Shown: positions 1-8,712 of the stretch, in pieces
Layout of the letters: every line of letters begins with the position of its first letter
Position numbering within the stretch: position 1 is the first letter of the stretch
From: Bacteroidales bacterium
Lineage (GTDB): Bacteria > Bacteroidota > Bacteroidia > Bacteroidales > UBA10428
Assembly: GCA_016933335.1 (NCBI GenBank)
Contig: JAFGBD010000020.1
Location: 1 to 33,492 of the forward strand
Reading direction: 5' to 3'
Length of the DNA stretch: 33,492 bases
Notes under the pieces: model-generated
Database searches by the model: none
Seen by the model: only the letters and a program-made list of their open reading frames with translations
Told to the model about the DNA's origin: nothing
Made by a program: the position numbers and the translations under genes

Positions 1-2
1 CA

Positions 3-71
3 ATTGATTATTACCCGGCATTATCGACGACAAAGAGATATAAACGGCGCTTATTTAAAGGAATTTTCTAA
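3..71 (+). CDS. Possible 3' end of a truncated CDS
   Basis: An open frame runs in from the window edge and stops with TAA at 69-71. It encodes 22 residues rich in Lys, Arg and aromatic residues, which is plausible for a protein C-terminus. Another frame (codons from base 1) is also open, to a TAG at 82-84, so the choice is weak. Family unknown. The end would be tail to tail with the hydrolase gene that ends at 92. Confidence 0.22.
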   Translation: MDYYPALSTTKRYKRRLFKGIF

Positions 72-91
72 TGTGTCAAAGTAGAATGAGT

Positions 92-1513
92 TCAATCCAT
101 TTTTTCCATATAGAAACTATGAATATGGTACCTTATCACCTTCCCGGTATCGTCACGTTCAAACCACACATTATTTCCCCTGCCACTGTCATTTGGCAAT
201 ATCCTGAATGTATCCTTTTCAGTATGTTTTAGTATCAGCGGGAGCCCGTCCTGGTTTTTGGCTTTCAGAGAAAAAACGGCAAGCTTACCTTTCCAGGGAA
301 TGACAAGGCTCTCACCATCCCAAAAGTCGTAGTATTTCCCTTCATAGTCTTCCAGTCTGATATCAGAAGGCAGTTCCATTGATTCTGACTTATCATAACT
401 GCTTAGGATATTGTACATTCCTTCCACAAAGCGGTAACTATCATCTCCCAAACAATTTATCATCACTATGAAGGCCCACTTATTCAAGTTGTCCATTTTG
501 AATTGTGTAAGATAACCCGGGCATTTACCTGAATGACCCACCAATGTTGTACCTTTCGTTTTATATATCCCAAAACCCAACCCCCTTGCAAGATCCCAAC
601 CAGGAAGACTGAGCCAGTGAACCCTCTGCATCTCTTTAAGGGTATTGCCGTTGAGCACGGGATCTTCTATTTCTTCCCTGATCCTGAACTGCCATGAAGC
701 AAACTTTGCGAGGTCATTAACGCTTGAGGAGAATCCTGCTGCAGGGGTTATTCCGTCTGCCTGGAAAAAGTCAAATTCATCCCTGCCACCCTCTCTTGAG
801 ATCACGCTGTAACCTGTTGCCAGCCTGTCCTTGTAAAACTGCTCAGGCATTTCAGGCCTTGTATCATTTAATTCCAATGGTTCAAGAATATTCTTTATCA
901 CATATTCCTCATAGGATATCCCTGAAATCTCCGAAACAAGTATCCCCAGTATTGTCATGCCAAGGTTTGAATATTCGTAATCACTTGATGCGGGAAAGAT
1001 GGTTCTTTGTTCCGAGAAGCCTTCCTTAACCTGCTTCACTGTCGGGAAGGGAAAACTTTTATCGGACCAGTAGAAATAATCAGCATCCCTGGGGACACCA
1101 GAAGAATGAGTCAAAAGTGACCTTATTGTAATCGCATCGCTATTGGGAAATACCTGCTCAAGGTCAAGCCAGGGAAGGTGTTTCAAAATATCGTCATCAA
1201 GCCCGATTTTTCCCAGATCACGTAGTTGCATTACTGCAATTGAAGTAAAAAGTTTGGAGATTGAGCATATGCTGTAAAGAGTATTTTCCGTTGCTGGGAT
1301 TTTCAATTCCAGGTCAGCATAACCGTAACCCTCACACCATACCAGCTCCTGGTCAACTACGAAACCAGCAGATATTCCGGGAATATTCGAATAGTCCCGC
1401 TGGGCATCAAGCCATGCATCAATAACTTTCAAAGGGATCATATATTTACTTCTTTCCTGTGCATGCGCTGCAGAGGTCAACATGATAAAAAGGGGTATCG
1501 CAACTATTCTCAT
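92..1513 (-). CDS. Exported serine beta-lactamase-family hydrolase (class C / PBP-like)
   Basis: 473 residues. The N-terminus is a signal peptide with a likely cleavage after AHA-Q near residue 19, so the enzyme should act in the periplasm or on the envelope. The three catalytic motifs of the serine beta-lactamase / penicillin-binding-protein fold are readable: S84-I-S-K87 (SxxK), Y181-S-N183 (YxN), and H327-S-G329 at the place of the KTG box. The HSG variant is common in the broad Beta-lactamase (Pfam PF00144) family of esterases and D-aminopeptidase-like enzymes rather than in true AmpC. A C-terminal domain of about 100 residues follows, as in many members of this family. The substrate cannot be told from sequence; calling it an antibiotic-resistance gene is not justified. 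It is a single gene, divergent from the C39-like lipoprotein gene. Confidence 0.88.
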   Translation of the reverse strand: MRIVAIPLFIMLTSAAHAQERSKYMIPLKVIDAWLDAQRDYSNIPGISAGFVVDQELVWCEGYGYADLELKIPATENTLYSICSISKLFTSIAVMQLRDLGKIGLDDDILKHLPWLDLEQVFPNSDAITIRSLLTHSSGVPRDADYFYWSDKSFPFPTVKQVKEGFSEQRTIFPASSDYEYSNLGMTILGILVSEISGISYEEYVIKNILEPLELNDTRPEMPEQFYKDRLATGYSVISREGGRDEFDFFQADGITPAAGFSSSVNDLAKFASWQFRIREEIEDPVLNGNTLKEMQRVHWLSLPGWDLARGLGFGIYKTKGTTLVGHSGKCPGYLTQFKMDNLNKWAFIVMINCLGDDSYRFVEGMYNILSSYDKSESMELPSDIRLEDYEGKYYDFWDGESLVIPWKGKLAVFSLKAKNQDGLPLILKHTEKDTFRILPNDSGRGNNVWFERDDTGKVIRYHIHSFYMEKMD

Positions 1514-1677
1514 ATTCTTGATTTGTTAATACAACAATACATTAAACCTAAAAATTTTGATTACAATTTATCAATCTTTATTGTTTGCCTTCTGGTTCAT
1601 GGATGTCTATTATTGCTACATTAATACTACATGATATATCTTAGTAGGCCTGTTATGGCAGTTTGACCTGATATTCT

Positions 1678-1685
1678 TATCTTTG
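1678..1685 (+). promoter_or_regulatory. Bacteroidota -7 promoter element (TATCTTTG)
   Basis: TATCTTTG matches TAnnTTTG exactly and lies 27 bases upstream of the ATG at 1713. A TTTG at 1662-1665 is too close to be a normal -33 partner, so only the -7 element is convincing. Confidence 0.5.
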
Positions 1686-1712
1686 TAATGAACACTTGAG
1701 GGAATAAAAAAA

Positions 1713-2765
1713 ATGAAGACCTGGTATACAATTTTACTACTTTCTTTGGTAATACTGATAGATTCCTGCAAGAAAGATGAACTTAACAGCGAAGCTGAAT
1801 TCATTTCATACAACTTTACAGGGCAGGTGGTAGCAGAAATAGAACTGAATTCACCTGACAGATCGATTTCCATAAGTTTTCCTGAGACTGTTGCTTCAGC
1901 TGATAACCTGGTTGCTGAATATACGGTTTCTGAAGGAGCACTTGTAACAGTAAATAATGAAGTGCAGATAAGCGGAGAAACAAGCAACAGCTATGAGCAA
2001 CCATTTATCTATGTTGTACGTTCAGAAGACAGGTTAACTGAAAATGAGTGGCTTGTTATTCCCTCCAATAATAGCATTACCAGCTCATGGGGACTTGGAG
2101 GATTCCTGATACAGACCCTTTCAAACAACAGGGATTATACATGGTATATCGACCAGGCCCATACGGGGGAGTACTCTGCTGATAACTGCGGGCCCACATC
2201 TGCAACAATGGCAGCCAAATGGTCTGATGAATCATTCATCAAAACACCGGAGGATGCAAGGGCTGCTTACAGACCTGAAGGGGGCTGGTGGTACACAGAT
2301 GATATTCACCATTATCTGGATGACAATAATATACCTCACATCTTTGTTTCCCTTGGCAATTATTCAGCATCCACATGGGATATAATCACCTCCCATCTGG
2401 ATGCAGGCAATATTTGTATATTATGCCTCGACATGTATTATATATGCGCAGCAGAAAAGGCAGAATGGAGGGTGGACAGGTTCTATTATACAGATGGCAA
2501 GGACTGGGGACATTTTATAATTGCAAAAGGTTACAAAGTAGTTGATGGGAAAAATTATTATGAAATATTTGATCCATACTCCTGGGATAAAACATATAGC
2601 GACGGAGACCTGAAAGGAAAGGACAGGTACTACAGGAGCGGGGATATTTATACTGCCACTTACAAATGGTGGAACCACGCTATTGTGGTTAGTCCCAAAG
2701 GGCAAAAATCCAATATAAGGGAATCTCTTGACATTTCAGAGATTGAACACAAATGGGGACGCTAA
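1713..2765 (+). CDS. Lipoprotein with DUF5018-like domain and C39-like cysteine peptidase fold
   Basis: 350 residues. The N-terminus is a lipoprotein signal with lipobox I-D-S-C19, so the product is probably membrane anchored. Residues ~28-118 form an Ig-like beta domain resembling Bacteroidota DUF5018 modules, including a V-R-S-E-D-R-L-type strand. Residues ~143-335 look like a Peptidase_C39_2 / papain-like fold: W-Y-I-D-Q start, catalytic C159 in N-C-G-P-T-S, H267 in D-W-G-H-F, and D287 in F-D-P-Y. The same fold is used by bacteriocin-leader peptidases, but here there is no ABC transporter and no nearby double-glycine peptide, so a stand-alone surface peptidase is more likely. The ATG at 1713 is supported by the signal peptide and the -7 element upstream. 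The target is unknown. Confidence 0.8.
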   Translation: MKTWYTILLLSLVILIDSCKKDELNSEAEFISYNFTGQVVAEIELNSPDRSISISFPETVASADNLVAEYTVSEGALVTVNNEVQISGETSNSYEQPFIYVVRSEDRLTENEWLVIPSNNSITSSWGLGGFLIQTLSNNRDYTWYIDQAHTGEYSADNCGPTSATMAAKWSDESFIKTPEDARAAYRPEGGWWYTDDIHHYLDDNNIPHIFVSLGNYSASTWDIITSHLDAGNICILCLDMYYICAAEKAEWRVDRFYYTDGKDWGHFIIAKGYKVVDGKNYYEIFDPYSWDKTYSDGDLKGKDRYYRSGDIYTATYKWWNHAIVVSPKGQKSNIRESLDISEIEHKWGR

Positions 2766-2925
2766 GATTCTTTCTTTGACCTTATAACATTCAATCCCCT
2801 GTTCAATATAAAAATGGATTTGAAGTTATATGTGGCTATGGTCCGGCTTGGTCGGAAGCTTCCAATAGTTGGTGAAAGAGTGAAATCAGGATTTACCGAT
2901 TGCTTTTTCTGTGCATTTTGTAACG

Positions 2926-3000
2926 TGGGCACTGTTGGATTCGAACCAACGACCCCCTGCTTGTAAGGCAGGTGCTCTGAACCAGCTGAGCTAAGCGCCC
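2926..3000 (-). tRNA. tRNA-Val (UAC anticodon)
   Basis: 75 bases on the minus strand. The acceptor stem pairs GGGCGCT with AGTGCCC (one G-U pair). The anticodon arm is CCTGC / GCAGG with loop CTTACAA, giving anticodon TAC (Val). The T-loop TTCGAATC is present. CCA is not encoded. No -7 element lies directly upstream; a promoter at 3182-3211 probably serves it through the broken copy. Confidence 0.95.
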
Positions 3001-3020
3001 AATAATATTTAAGAACTTAC

Positions 3021-3154
3021 TGACCCAGTGACCCTCCCGACTGGAAGTCGGGATGCTCTGAATCCCGATAAATCGGGACTAGTTCGACTTTGAAATTTTG
3101 ATTCGCTATGCTTGCATAATTTCAGTCTCACTGAGCCCGCTGAGCTAAGCGCCC
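3021..3154 (-). pseudogene. Interrupted tRNA-like copy upstream of tRNA-Val
   Basis: On the minus strand the first 16 bases (3154-3139) are identical to the 5' end of tRNA-Val (3000-2985): acceptor strand plus the start of the D-arm. About 75 unrelated bases follow, including the palindrome CCCGATAAATCGGG (3064-3077, plus strand). Then tRNA-like sequence resumes: TTCAGAGCATC, an anticodon-arm-like hairpin (3036-3052, loop CTTCCAG, formally TCC) and AGGGTCACTGGGTC resembling a variable loop and T-arm. The T-stem and the 3' acceptor strand are missing, so it cannot fold as a tRNA. Confidence 0.6.
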
Positions 3155-3181
3155 GGTTTTTCTCCTTTTTCCAGGCGGCTG

Positions 3182-3211
3182 CAAATATAATCGACTTTTT
3201 TGTGATTCAAA
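3182..3211 (-). promoter_or_regulatory. Promoter for the pseudo-tRNA / tRNA-Val unit
   Basis: On the minus strand TTTG (3211-3208) is followed after 18 bases by TATATTTG (3189-3182), an exact TAnnTTTG -7 element. It lies just past the folC stop codon and 27 bases ahead of the pseudo-tRNA 5' end, so it most likely drives the pseudo-tRNA and tRNA-Val together. Confidence 0.65.
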
Positions 3212-3219
3212 AACAATTG

Positions 3220-4524
3220 TTAAAGAATTTCCGATTCAAGGAAATCGGCTACAAGAAATGTGCTGCCTCCAACGAAAACCATGTCGTCTTTATGAGCTTT
3301 TCTTCCGGCTTCCGCCAGTGCACCGGTCACAGATGAAAAAACTTTTCCTTTTAATCCGTGCTTCTCCGCTGCTGTTGCCAGTTGCTTTTGATCAAGTCCT
3401 CTTGGTACCGAAGGCCTGGTGAAATAGTAAAATGCGTCTCTTGGCATCAGGCTTAATATAGTATTCAGGTCTTTATCCGCAACAAATCCGATTATCATAT
3501 GAAGCTTTCTGTAAGGAGTTTCTGCAATCTGTCTGACAACTTCTGCAACTCCTTCGGAGTTATGGGCCGTATCGCATACCAATAGCGGATTGTAACTGCA
3601 TATATCCCATCTTCCTCTGAATCCGGTTATCTTTTTTACATTTTTGAGTCCGTTAGTGATATGATCAGAAGAAATCTGAAAACCTGCTGCGATTAATTCA
3701 TCCAGGGCTGCAAACAAAGTTACCAGGTTTTTACGCTGGTAAAATCCCAGCAAATCAGTTTGTACGCTGAAACCTGTATTTTTTTTCTTGTCGGAGATTT
3801 GAACCACCTGGTGGCCATTCATGCTTAGCATACCATATTCAGCCTGGTATTCTTCCTGTGCAAAGATGATTTTTGCGTGATGTATTTTGGCCGTTTTTTC
3901 AAATACCGGCCTTGTTATATCGATTGCTTCGCCAATTACAACCGGTGTCTTATCTTTGATGATACCTGCTTTTTCTGCTGCAATTTTTTCCAGCGTATCC
4001 CCGAGAAATTCAGTGTGATCCATCCCAATATTGGTAATGACAGATAATACCGGCCGGATGATGTTTGTTGAATCAAGTCTTCCTCCAAGACCTACCTCAA
4101 TAACTCCTGCATTTACTTTTTCCTTTGCAAAATAGTCAAAGGCCATGAAAACGGACATTTCAAAAAAAGATGGCTGTACTTTTCTGAAGAAATCTTTGTG
4201 GTAGCTTATAAATTCAACAACAGCCTGTTTATCCATCATTTCACCGTTCACCCTTATGCGTTCGCGGAAATCGATCAAATGTGGTGATGTATGAAGTCCG
4301 ACTTCATATCCTGCTGTTTGCAGAACCGAAGCAAGCATATGACACACCGAGCCTTTTCCGTTTGTCCCGCCCACATGTATGGTGGGGTATTTTTTATGCG
4401 GACTATTAAAATAAGCATCAAGTTTAAGGGTATTCTCCAGGCCTTCCTTATAGGCTGCTTTCCCGGTCCGCTGGTACATGGGTAACTGACTGATCAGATA
4501 TTCAATGATTTCCTGGTAATTCAT
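3220..4524 (-). CDS. folC: Bifunctional folylpolyglutamate synthase / dihydrofolate synthase
   Basis: 434 residues from the ATG at 4524. A longer frame opens with TTG at 4557, but the conserved family start (M-N-Y-Q-E-I-I-E-Y-L) is the ATG, so I prefer it. The enzyme adds glutamate to dihydropteroate or folates using ATP in the cytoplasm. The P-loop G53-T-N-G-K-G-S59 is clear, followed by H-T-S-P-H-L and the family motif E-V-G-L-G-G-R-L-D-S-T-N. The Mur-ligase-like C-terminal domain has D-T-A-H-N. Length is normal for FolC. The gene diverges from the PhoH-family gene and appears to be alone in its transcript. Confidence 0.95.
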   Translation of the reverse strand: MNYQEIIEYLISQLPMYQRTGKAAYKEGLENTLKLDAYFNSPHKKYPTIHVGGTNGKGSVCHMLASVLQTAGYEVGLHTSPHLIDFRERIRVNGEMMDKQAVVEFISYHKDFFRKVQPSFFEMSVFMAFDYFAKEKVNAGVIEVGLGGRLDSTNIIRPVLSVITNIGMDHTEFLGDTLEKIAAEKAGIIKDKTPVVIGEAIDITRPVFEKTAKIHHAKIIFAQEEYQAEYGMLSMNGHQVVQISDKKKNTGFSVQTDLLGFYQRKNLVTLFAALDELIAAGFQISSDHITNGLKNVKKITGFRGRWDICSYNPLLVCDTAHNSEGVAEVVRQIAETPYRKLHMIIGFVADKDLNTILSLMPRDAFYYFTRPSVPRGLDQKQLATAAEKHGLKGKVFSSVTGALAEAGRKAHKDDMVFVGGSTFLVADFLESEIL

Positions 4525-4613
4525 ATATTGATTAATTTTTGCATCTGATTTACCCAAAAGTTAAAAACTTTGTTCAAGTTGTTTATAATATCCTGCATTT
4601 GACAGATCCGACG

Positions 4614-4621
4614 CAAAATTA
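4614..4621 (-). promoter_or_regulatory. -7 promoter element for folC (TAATTTTG)
   Basis: Read on the minus strand, TAATTTTG matches TAnnTTTG exactly, ~90 bases upstream of the folC ATG. No clear -33 TTTG is visible; that zone is taken by the palindrome at 4623-4641. Confidence 0.45.
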
Positions 4622-4622
4622 G

Positions 4623-4641
4623 AATAATAAAAGTTATTATT
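4623..4641. repeat. Palindrome AATAATAA-AAG-TTATTATT between divergent promoters
   Basis: A perfect 8-base inverted repeat with a 3-base centre lies between the folC -7 element (4614-4621) and a TATTTTCG element (4638-4645) that could serve the PhoH-family gene. It could be an operator, but AT-rich DNA forms such palindromes easily. Confidence 0.4.
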
Positions 4642-4676
4642 TTCGGCATGTGTTAATTTAACCATCATCTGCGCAT

Positions 4677-6005
4677 ATGACAAAGAAGAAAAAGTCTTTT
4701 GTCCTGGATACGAATGTGCTGTTACATGATTATCTGTGCATCTATCAATTTCAGGAAAACGACGTAATCATTCCCATACCTGTACTTGAGGAACTTGATA
4801 AGTTTAAAAGGGGAAATGACATCATCAACTTTCACGCCCGCGAATTTACCCGTGAACTGGACAAGCTTTCAGGTGACAAACTGTTTAACGGGGGAGTATC
4901 CCTCGGGAAAGGAAAAGGCAAACTTAGCATTGAGACAGGCAAACCATTGTCAAAGAAAATAACAGAATCATTCCCTGAAAACACGCCTGATCACCGTATA
5001 CTTGCCATTGTTGAATATATACACCATTCGCGTCCTGCCGGTGAAGTAATATTCATCTCCAAGGATATCAATCTCAGGATGAAGGCCAAGTCAATTGGTA
5101 TTATGGCCCAGGATTATGAAAGCGATAAGGTGGCCAATATTGCCGAATTATACAAAAACATAACCACCATTGAAGCAGTTGATGATTCTCTTATAAGCAG
5201 GTTTTATGAAAATTCAGAGGGTATCCTTGCTGAAGAATTCAAACTTGACGGTATTCCGCTGGCAAACCAGTATTTTATCCTGAAAGGAAATTCATCAAGT
5301 GCTTTGGTTCACTACGATCCGGTAAACAGTGTGTTTAACAGGGTTATCAAACAGAAGACCTATGGAATTGAACCGCGCAATGCAGAACAAACCTTTGCCC
5401 TGGATGCTCTTATGAGGCCTGAAGTACAGCTTGCTTCACTTACCGGGAAGGCAGGCACCGGAAAGACCTTGCTTGCCCTGGCAGCTGCATTGCATCAAAG
5501 ACAGGATTATACTCAGATTTTTCTGGCAAGGCCTATTATTCCCCTGGCCAACAGAGATCTGGGATTTCTGCCGGGGGATGTAAAAGAAAAGATCGGACCC
5601 TATATGCAGCCCCTGTTCGACAATCTGGATGTGATTAAAAATAAATTCCCCCAGACCAGCAAAGAATACCAGAAAATTGATGAACTACTAAAAGCAGAAA
5701 AGCTGATCATTACTCCGCTGGCTTACATCAGGGGCAGAAGCCTTTCAAAAATATTCTTTATCGTCGATGAAGCACAAAACCTGACTCCCCATGAAGTCAA
5801 GACCATCATCACCCGTGCAGGTGAAGGGACAAAAATGGTCTTCACAGGTGATATCGAACAGATAGACTCACCATACCTGGATGATAAATCAAACGGTTTA
5901 AGCTATCTTACAGATAAAATGAAGGGACAGAACATCTTTGCCCATGTCAATCTGGTAAAGGGTGAAAGAAGTTATTTGGCAGAACTTGCTAGTAATCTTC
6001 TCTAA
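4677..6005 (+). CDS. PIN domain / PhoH-family ATPase
   Basis: 442 residues with two domains. Residues ~7-150 are a PIN nuclease domain: D11 in L-D-T-N, E38/E39 after P-V-L, and a second acidic patch at S-K-D130. Residues ~225-440 are the PhoH ATPase core: Walker A G-K-A-G-T-G-K-T (257-264) and Walker B F-I-V-D-E-A-Q-N (D364, E365), then T-G-D-I-E-Q-I-D. This PIN-PhoH architecture (PhoH2 / YlaK type) is known for ATP-dependent RNA unwinding and cleavage in some bacteria; that activity is inferred here. It starts a co-directional run with the SixA-like and ppk1 genes. Confidence 0.92.
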   Translation: MTKKKKSFVLDTNVLLHDYLCIYQFQENDVIIPIPVLEELDKFKRGNDIINFHAREFTRELDKLSGDKLFNGGVSLGKGKGKLSIETGKPLSKKITESFPENTPDHRILAIVEYIHHSRPAGEVIFISKDINLRMKAKSIGIMAQDYESDKVANIAELYKNITTIEAVDDSLISRFYENSEGILAEEFKLDGIPLANQYFILKGNSSSALVHYDPVNSVFNRVIKQKTYGIEPRNAEQTFALDALMRPEVQLASLTGKAGTGKTLLALAAALHQRQDYTQIFLARPIIPLANRDLGFLPGDVKEKIGPYMQPLFDNLDVIKNKFPQTSKEYQKIDELLKAEKLIITPLAYIRGRSLSKIFFIVDEAQNLTPHEVKTIITRAGEGTKMVFTGDIEQIDSPYLDDKSNGLSYLTDKMKGQNIFAHVNLVKGERSYLAELASNLL

Positions 6006-6043
6006 TTTTTTCTTACTTTGCAGTTAAAGTTTGTGGATCAATT

Positions 6044-6553
6044 ATGAGCATATCAAAGATATTGCATATTGCACGTCATGCAAAATCATCATGGGATTAT
6101 GAAGGTGTTTCGGATTTTGACAGGCCACTGAAGCACAGGGGCATCAATGATGCTTACGAAATGGCCAGAAGAATGAAAATAAGGAATACACTTCCGGAAT
6201 TAATAATGACAAGTCCTGCAAACAGGGCACTGCATACAGCTATGATCTTTGCCCGGGTCATTGAGCTTTCTTATACTGAATTACTTATTAATCCGGACAT
6301 ATATGGTTCTGATGCGGAAGGTTTATATCATATCATAAAACATCTGGATGATAAATATTATTCTGTAATGATCTTTGGCCATAATCCCGAATTCACCGGT
6401 CTGGCAAATTTTCTCGCCGGGGAACTGATAAATGAAGTGCCTACGTGCGGAGTCGTCAGCATCTTTTTTGATACTGATAAATGGCAGGATATCAGCAAAG
6501 ACAAGGTGACCAATATAGATTTTGATTTTCCCAAAAAGGAGATGAATATTTAG
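6044..6553 (+). CDS. SixA-like histidine phosphatase
   Basis: 169 residues, histidine phosphatase superfamily, no signal peptide. The catalytic R11-H12-A-K signature stands at the N-terminus, followed by S-S-W-D and the D-R-P-L-K-H-R-G stretch typical of the SixA subgroup; the second catalytic histidine is H113 in F-G-H-N-P-E. SixA removes phosphate from phosphohistidine in phosphorelay or PTS proteins; the target here is unknown. It lies 38 bases after the PhoH-family gene and 44 before ppk1, so the three may be cotranscribed. The pairing with polyphosphate kinase, itself a phosphohistidine enzyme, is suggestive but not proof of a functional link. Confidence 0.9.
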   Translation: MSISKILHIARHAKSSWDYEGVSDFDRPLKHRGINDAYEMARRMKIRNTLPELIMTSPANRALHTAMIFARVIELSYTELLINPDIYGSDAEGLYHIIKHLDDKYYSVMIFGHNPEFTGLANFLAGELINEVPTCGVVSIFFDTDKWQDISKDKVTNIDFDFPKKEMNI

Positions 6554-6597
6554 TTTTATTCTAAAGATCTTCCGGATAATAAGAGCTTCATACATAC

Positions 6598-8658
6598 ATG
6601 TCAAAAAAACAGAAAATAATTAACCGGGAAATAAGCTGGCTGTCCTTCAATGAACGTGTTCTTCAGGAAGCACAGGATATTACGGTTCCCCTGATTGAAA
6701 GGATCAGGTTCCTGGGTATTTTTTCCAATAATCTTGATGAGTTTTTTAAGGTCAGGGTGGCTACAATCAAGCGCATGATCGATGTTCAGGAAGGTTCCAG
6801 GAAGGTTGAAGGTGAAAAGCCCAGGAAAATAATGAATAAGATTCAGCAGCGGGTAATCAACCTTCAGAATAAATTTGAATACACCTATCACCAGATCCTG
6901 GGTGAACTTGAAAAGAATAATATTTTTATTATCAACGAGCTGGCGCTGAATCATGAGCAGGGCGTCTATGTGAAGCAATATTTCCAGGAACAGGTATTTC
7001 CCGTTCTGTCACCTATCATGTTAAGCAATGTTGAAGATTTTCCTTACCTGAAGGACAAAAGTATTTACCTGGCTGTTAAACTGATAAGAAACGCAGATCC
7101 GGATAATCCGGGATATGCAATTATTGAAGTCCCTACTGACAATTTGCCTCGTTTTATTGAGCTACCGGCAGATCATAACCGTAAATTCGTCATTTTGCTT
7201 GAGGATGTAATCCGGTATTCACTGGACGATGTATTTGCCATATTCCGGTATGATGTATTTGAATCCTGGATCATTAAACTCACACGTGATGCAGAGCTTG
7301 ATATGGATAATGATCTTTCCAAGAGTTTCCTGGAATTGATTTCCAAAGGAGTGAACGAGAGGAAAACCGGGCAACCGGTAAGATTTGTTTTTGATAATTC
7401 AATTGCAAGGGATCTGCTGGAACATATCCTGGTCAAATTAGGTATTGACGAGGATGATAATATCATTCCGGGTGGAAGGTATCACAACTTCAAAGATTTT
7501 ATGCAATTTCCCAATGTTGCAGGTCCTGATTTTGAATATCAGAGGGAATCACCTTTGGGACACAAGCTTATTAAATATCATAAGAGCATTATTGATGTAA
7601 TAAAAAAGAAAGATATTTTGCTTCATGTACCGTATCACGATTTTCAGATACTCATCAAACTGCTGCAGGAAGCATCCATTGATCCCCTGGTGACTGAAAT
7701 ATCTCTCACAATATACAGGGTGGCCAGAAATTCCAAGGTTATGAATGCATTGATCAATGCAGCACGAAATGGTAAGAAAGTGAATGTGATCATAGAATTG
7801 CAGGCACGTTTTGATGAAGAGGCAAATATATACTGGTCGCGCAAACTTGAAGAGGTTGGTGCGAACGTTTATTTCGGTATTTCCGGATTGAAGGTTCATG
7901 CAAAGCTTTTATGCATATCAAGAAAAGAAAACCAAAGATCAGTCAATTATGCCTGCATTGGAACAGGCAACTTTCATGAGGGCAATGCGAGGGTATATTC
8001 CGATCTTTTTCTTTTCACAGCTCATAATAGTCTGGCAAATGAAGTAAAAAAAATGTTTGAGTTTTTTGACAGTACTTATAAAAATTACTCTTTCAGACAT
8101 CTTATCGCATCTCCCCTGCAAACCAGGAAAAAAATGTACCGCCTCATCGATCATGAAATAGCAAATGCAAGATCGGGCAAGGAGGCTTATATCATCTTAA
8201 AAATTAACAGCCTCGTTGACAAAGAAATTATTTACAAATTATACCAGGCAAACAATGCAGGGGTAAAACAGAAGCTTATTGTAAGAGGTATCTGTTCTTT
8301 AATACCCGGTGTTCCGGGCATGAGTGAAAACATAGAAGCCATCAGCATTGTTGACAAATATCTTGAACATTCAAGGATTATCATTTTTTGCAATGGCGGA
8401 AACGAATTGTTTTTTATCTCATCTGCCGACTGGATGCCAAGAAACCTGGACAGAAGGATTGAAATAACATGTCCGATTTATGATAAAGATATTCAGGATG
8501 AGATCCGTGAAATGATAAATCTCCAGCTGAAAGATAATGTCAAGTCAAGAATCATTAATACCGCTCAGGATAATCCTTATGTAAAGTCGGATTCACAGCC
8601 TCCTCTTCGTTCGCAGGCTGAGCTGTATAAGTTCTATAATGGAAAGCTTAAATCCTGA
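6598..8658 (+). CDS. ppk1: Polyphosphate kinase 1
   Basis: 686 residues, the normal size for PPK1, which reversibly transfers the ATP gamma-phosphate to polyphosphate. The N-terminal start (I-N-R-E-I-S-W-L-S-F-N-E-R-V) is diagnostic. The two phospholipase-D-like catalytic domains carry H434 in K-V-H-A-K-L (the phosphorylated histidine, E. coli H435) and H591 in E-H-S-R (E. coli H592). R-F-D-E and G-T-G-N-F-H-E are also intact. The ATG at 6598 follows a short gap after the SixA-like gene. No exopolyphosphatase gene is seen nearby. Confidence 0.97.
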   Translation: MSKKQKIINREISWLSFNERVLQEAQDITVPLIERIRFLGIFSNNLDEFFKVRVATIKRMIDVQEGSRKVEGEKPRKIMNKIQQRVINLQNKFEYTYHQILGELEKNNIFIINELALNHEQGVYVKQYFQEQVFPVLSPIMLSNVEDFPYLKDKSIYLAVKLIRNADPDNPGYAIIEVPTDNLPRFIELPADHNRKFVILLEDVIRYSLDDVFAIFRYDVFESWIIKLTRDAELDMDNDLSKSFLELISKGVNERKTGQPVRFVFDNSIARDLLEHILVKLGIDEDDNIIPGGRYHNFKDFMQFPNVAGPDFEYQRESPLGHKLIKYHKSIIDVIKKKDILLHVPYHDFQILIKLLQEASIDPLVTEISLTIYRVARNSKVMNALINAARNGKKVNVIIELQARFDEEANIYWSRKLEEVGANVYFGISGLKVHAKLLCISRKENQRSVNYACIGTGNFHEGNARVYSDLFLFTAHNSLANEVKKMFEFFDSTYKNYSFRHLIASPLQTRKKMYRLIDHEIANARSGKEAYIILKINSLVDKEIIYKLYQANNAGVKQKLIVRGICSLIPGVPGMSENIEAISIVDKYLEHSRIIIFCNGGNELFFISSADWMPRNLDRRIEITCPIYDKDIQDEIREMINLQLKDNVKSRIINTAQDNPYVKSDSQPPLRSQAELYKFYNGKLKS

Positions 8659-8712
8659 GTTCATATACCGCCAAATCAGAAACAGGAAAATTTATTTCCC
8701 GATTCATTTTTA

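Noticed and set aside
92..1513. Antibiotic-resistance beta-lactamase
   Set aside because: The third motif is HSG rather than KTG, and the family is broad; an esterase or peptidase role is at least as likely.
1713..2765. Bacteriocin-processing C39 transporter
   Set aside because: No ABC transporter domains and no precursor peptide gene nearby; the protein is a lipoprotein.
3112..3336. 74-codon plus-strand frame
   Set aside because: Runs across the tRNA fragment and the folC 3' end; no support.
7549..7899. Antisense frame of 116 codons inside ppk1
   Set aside because: Fully inside a highly conserved gene on the other strand; composition mirrors the ppk1 codons.
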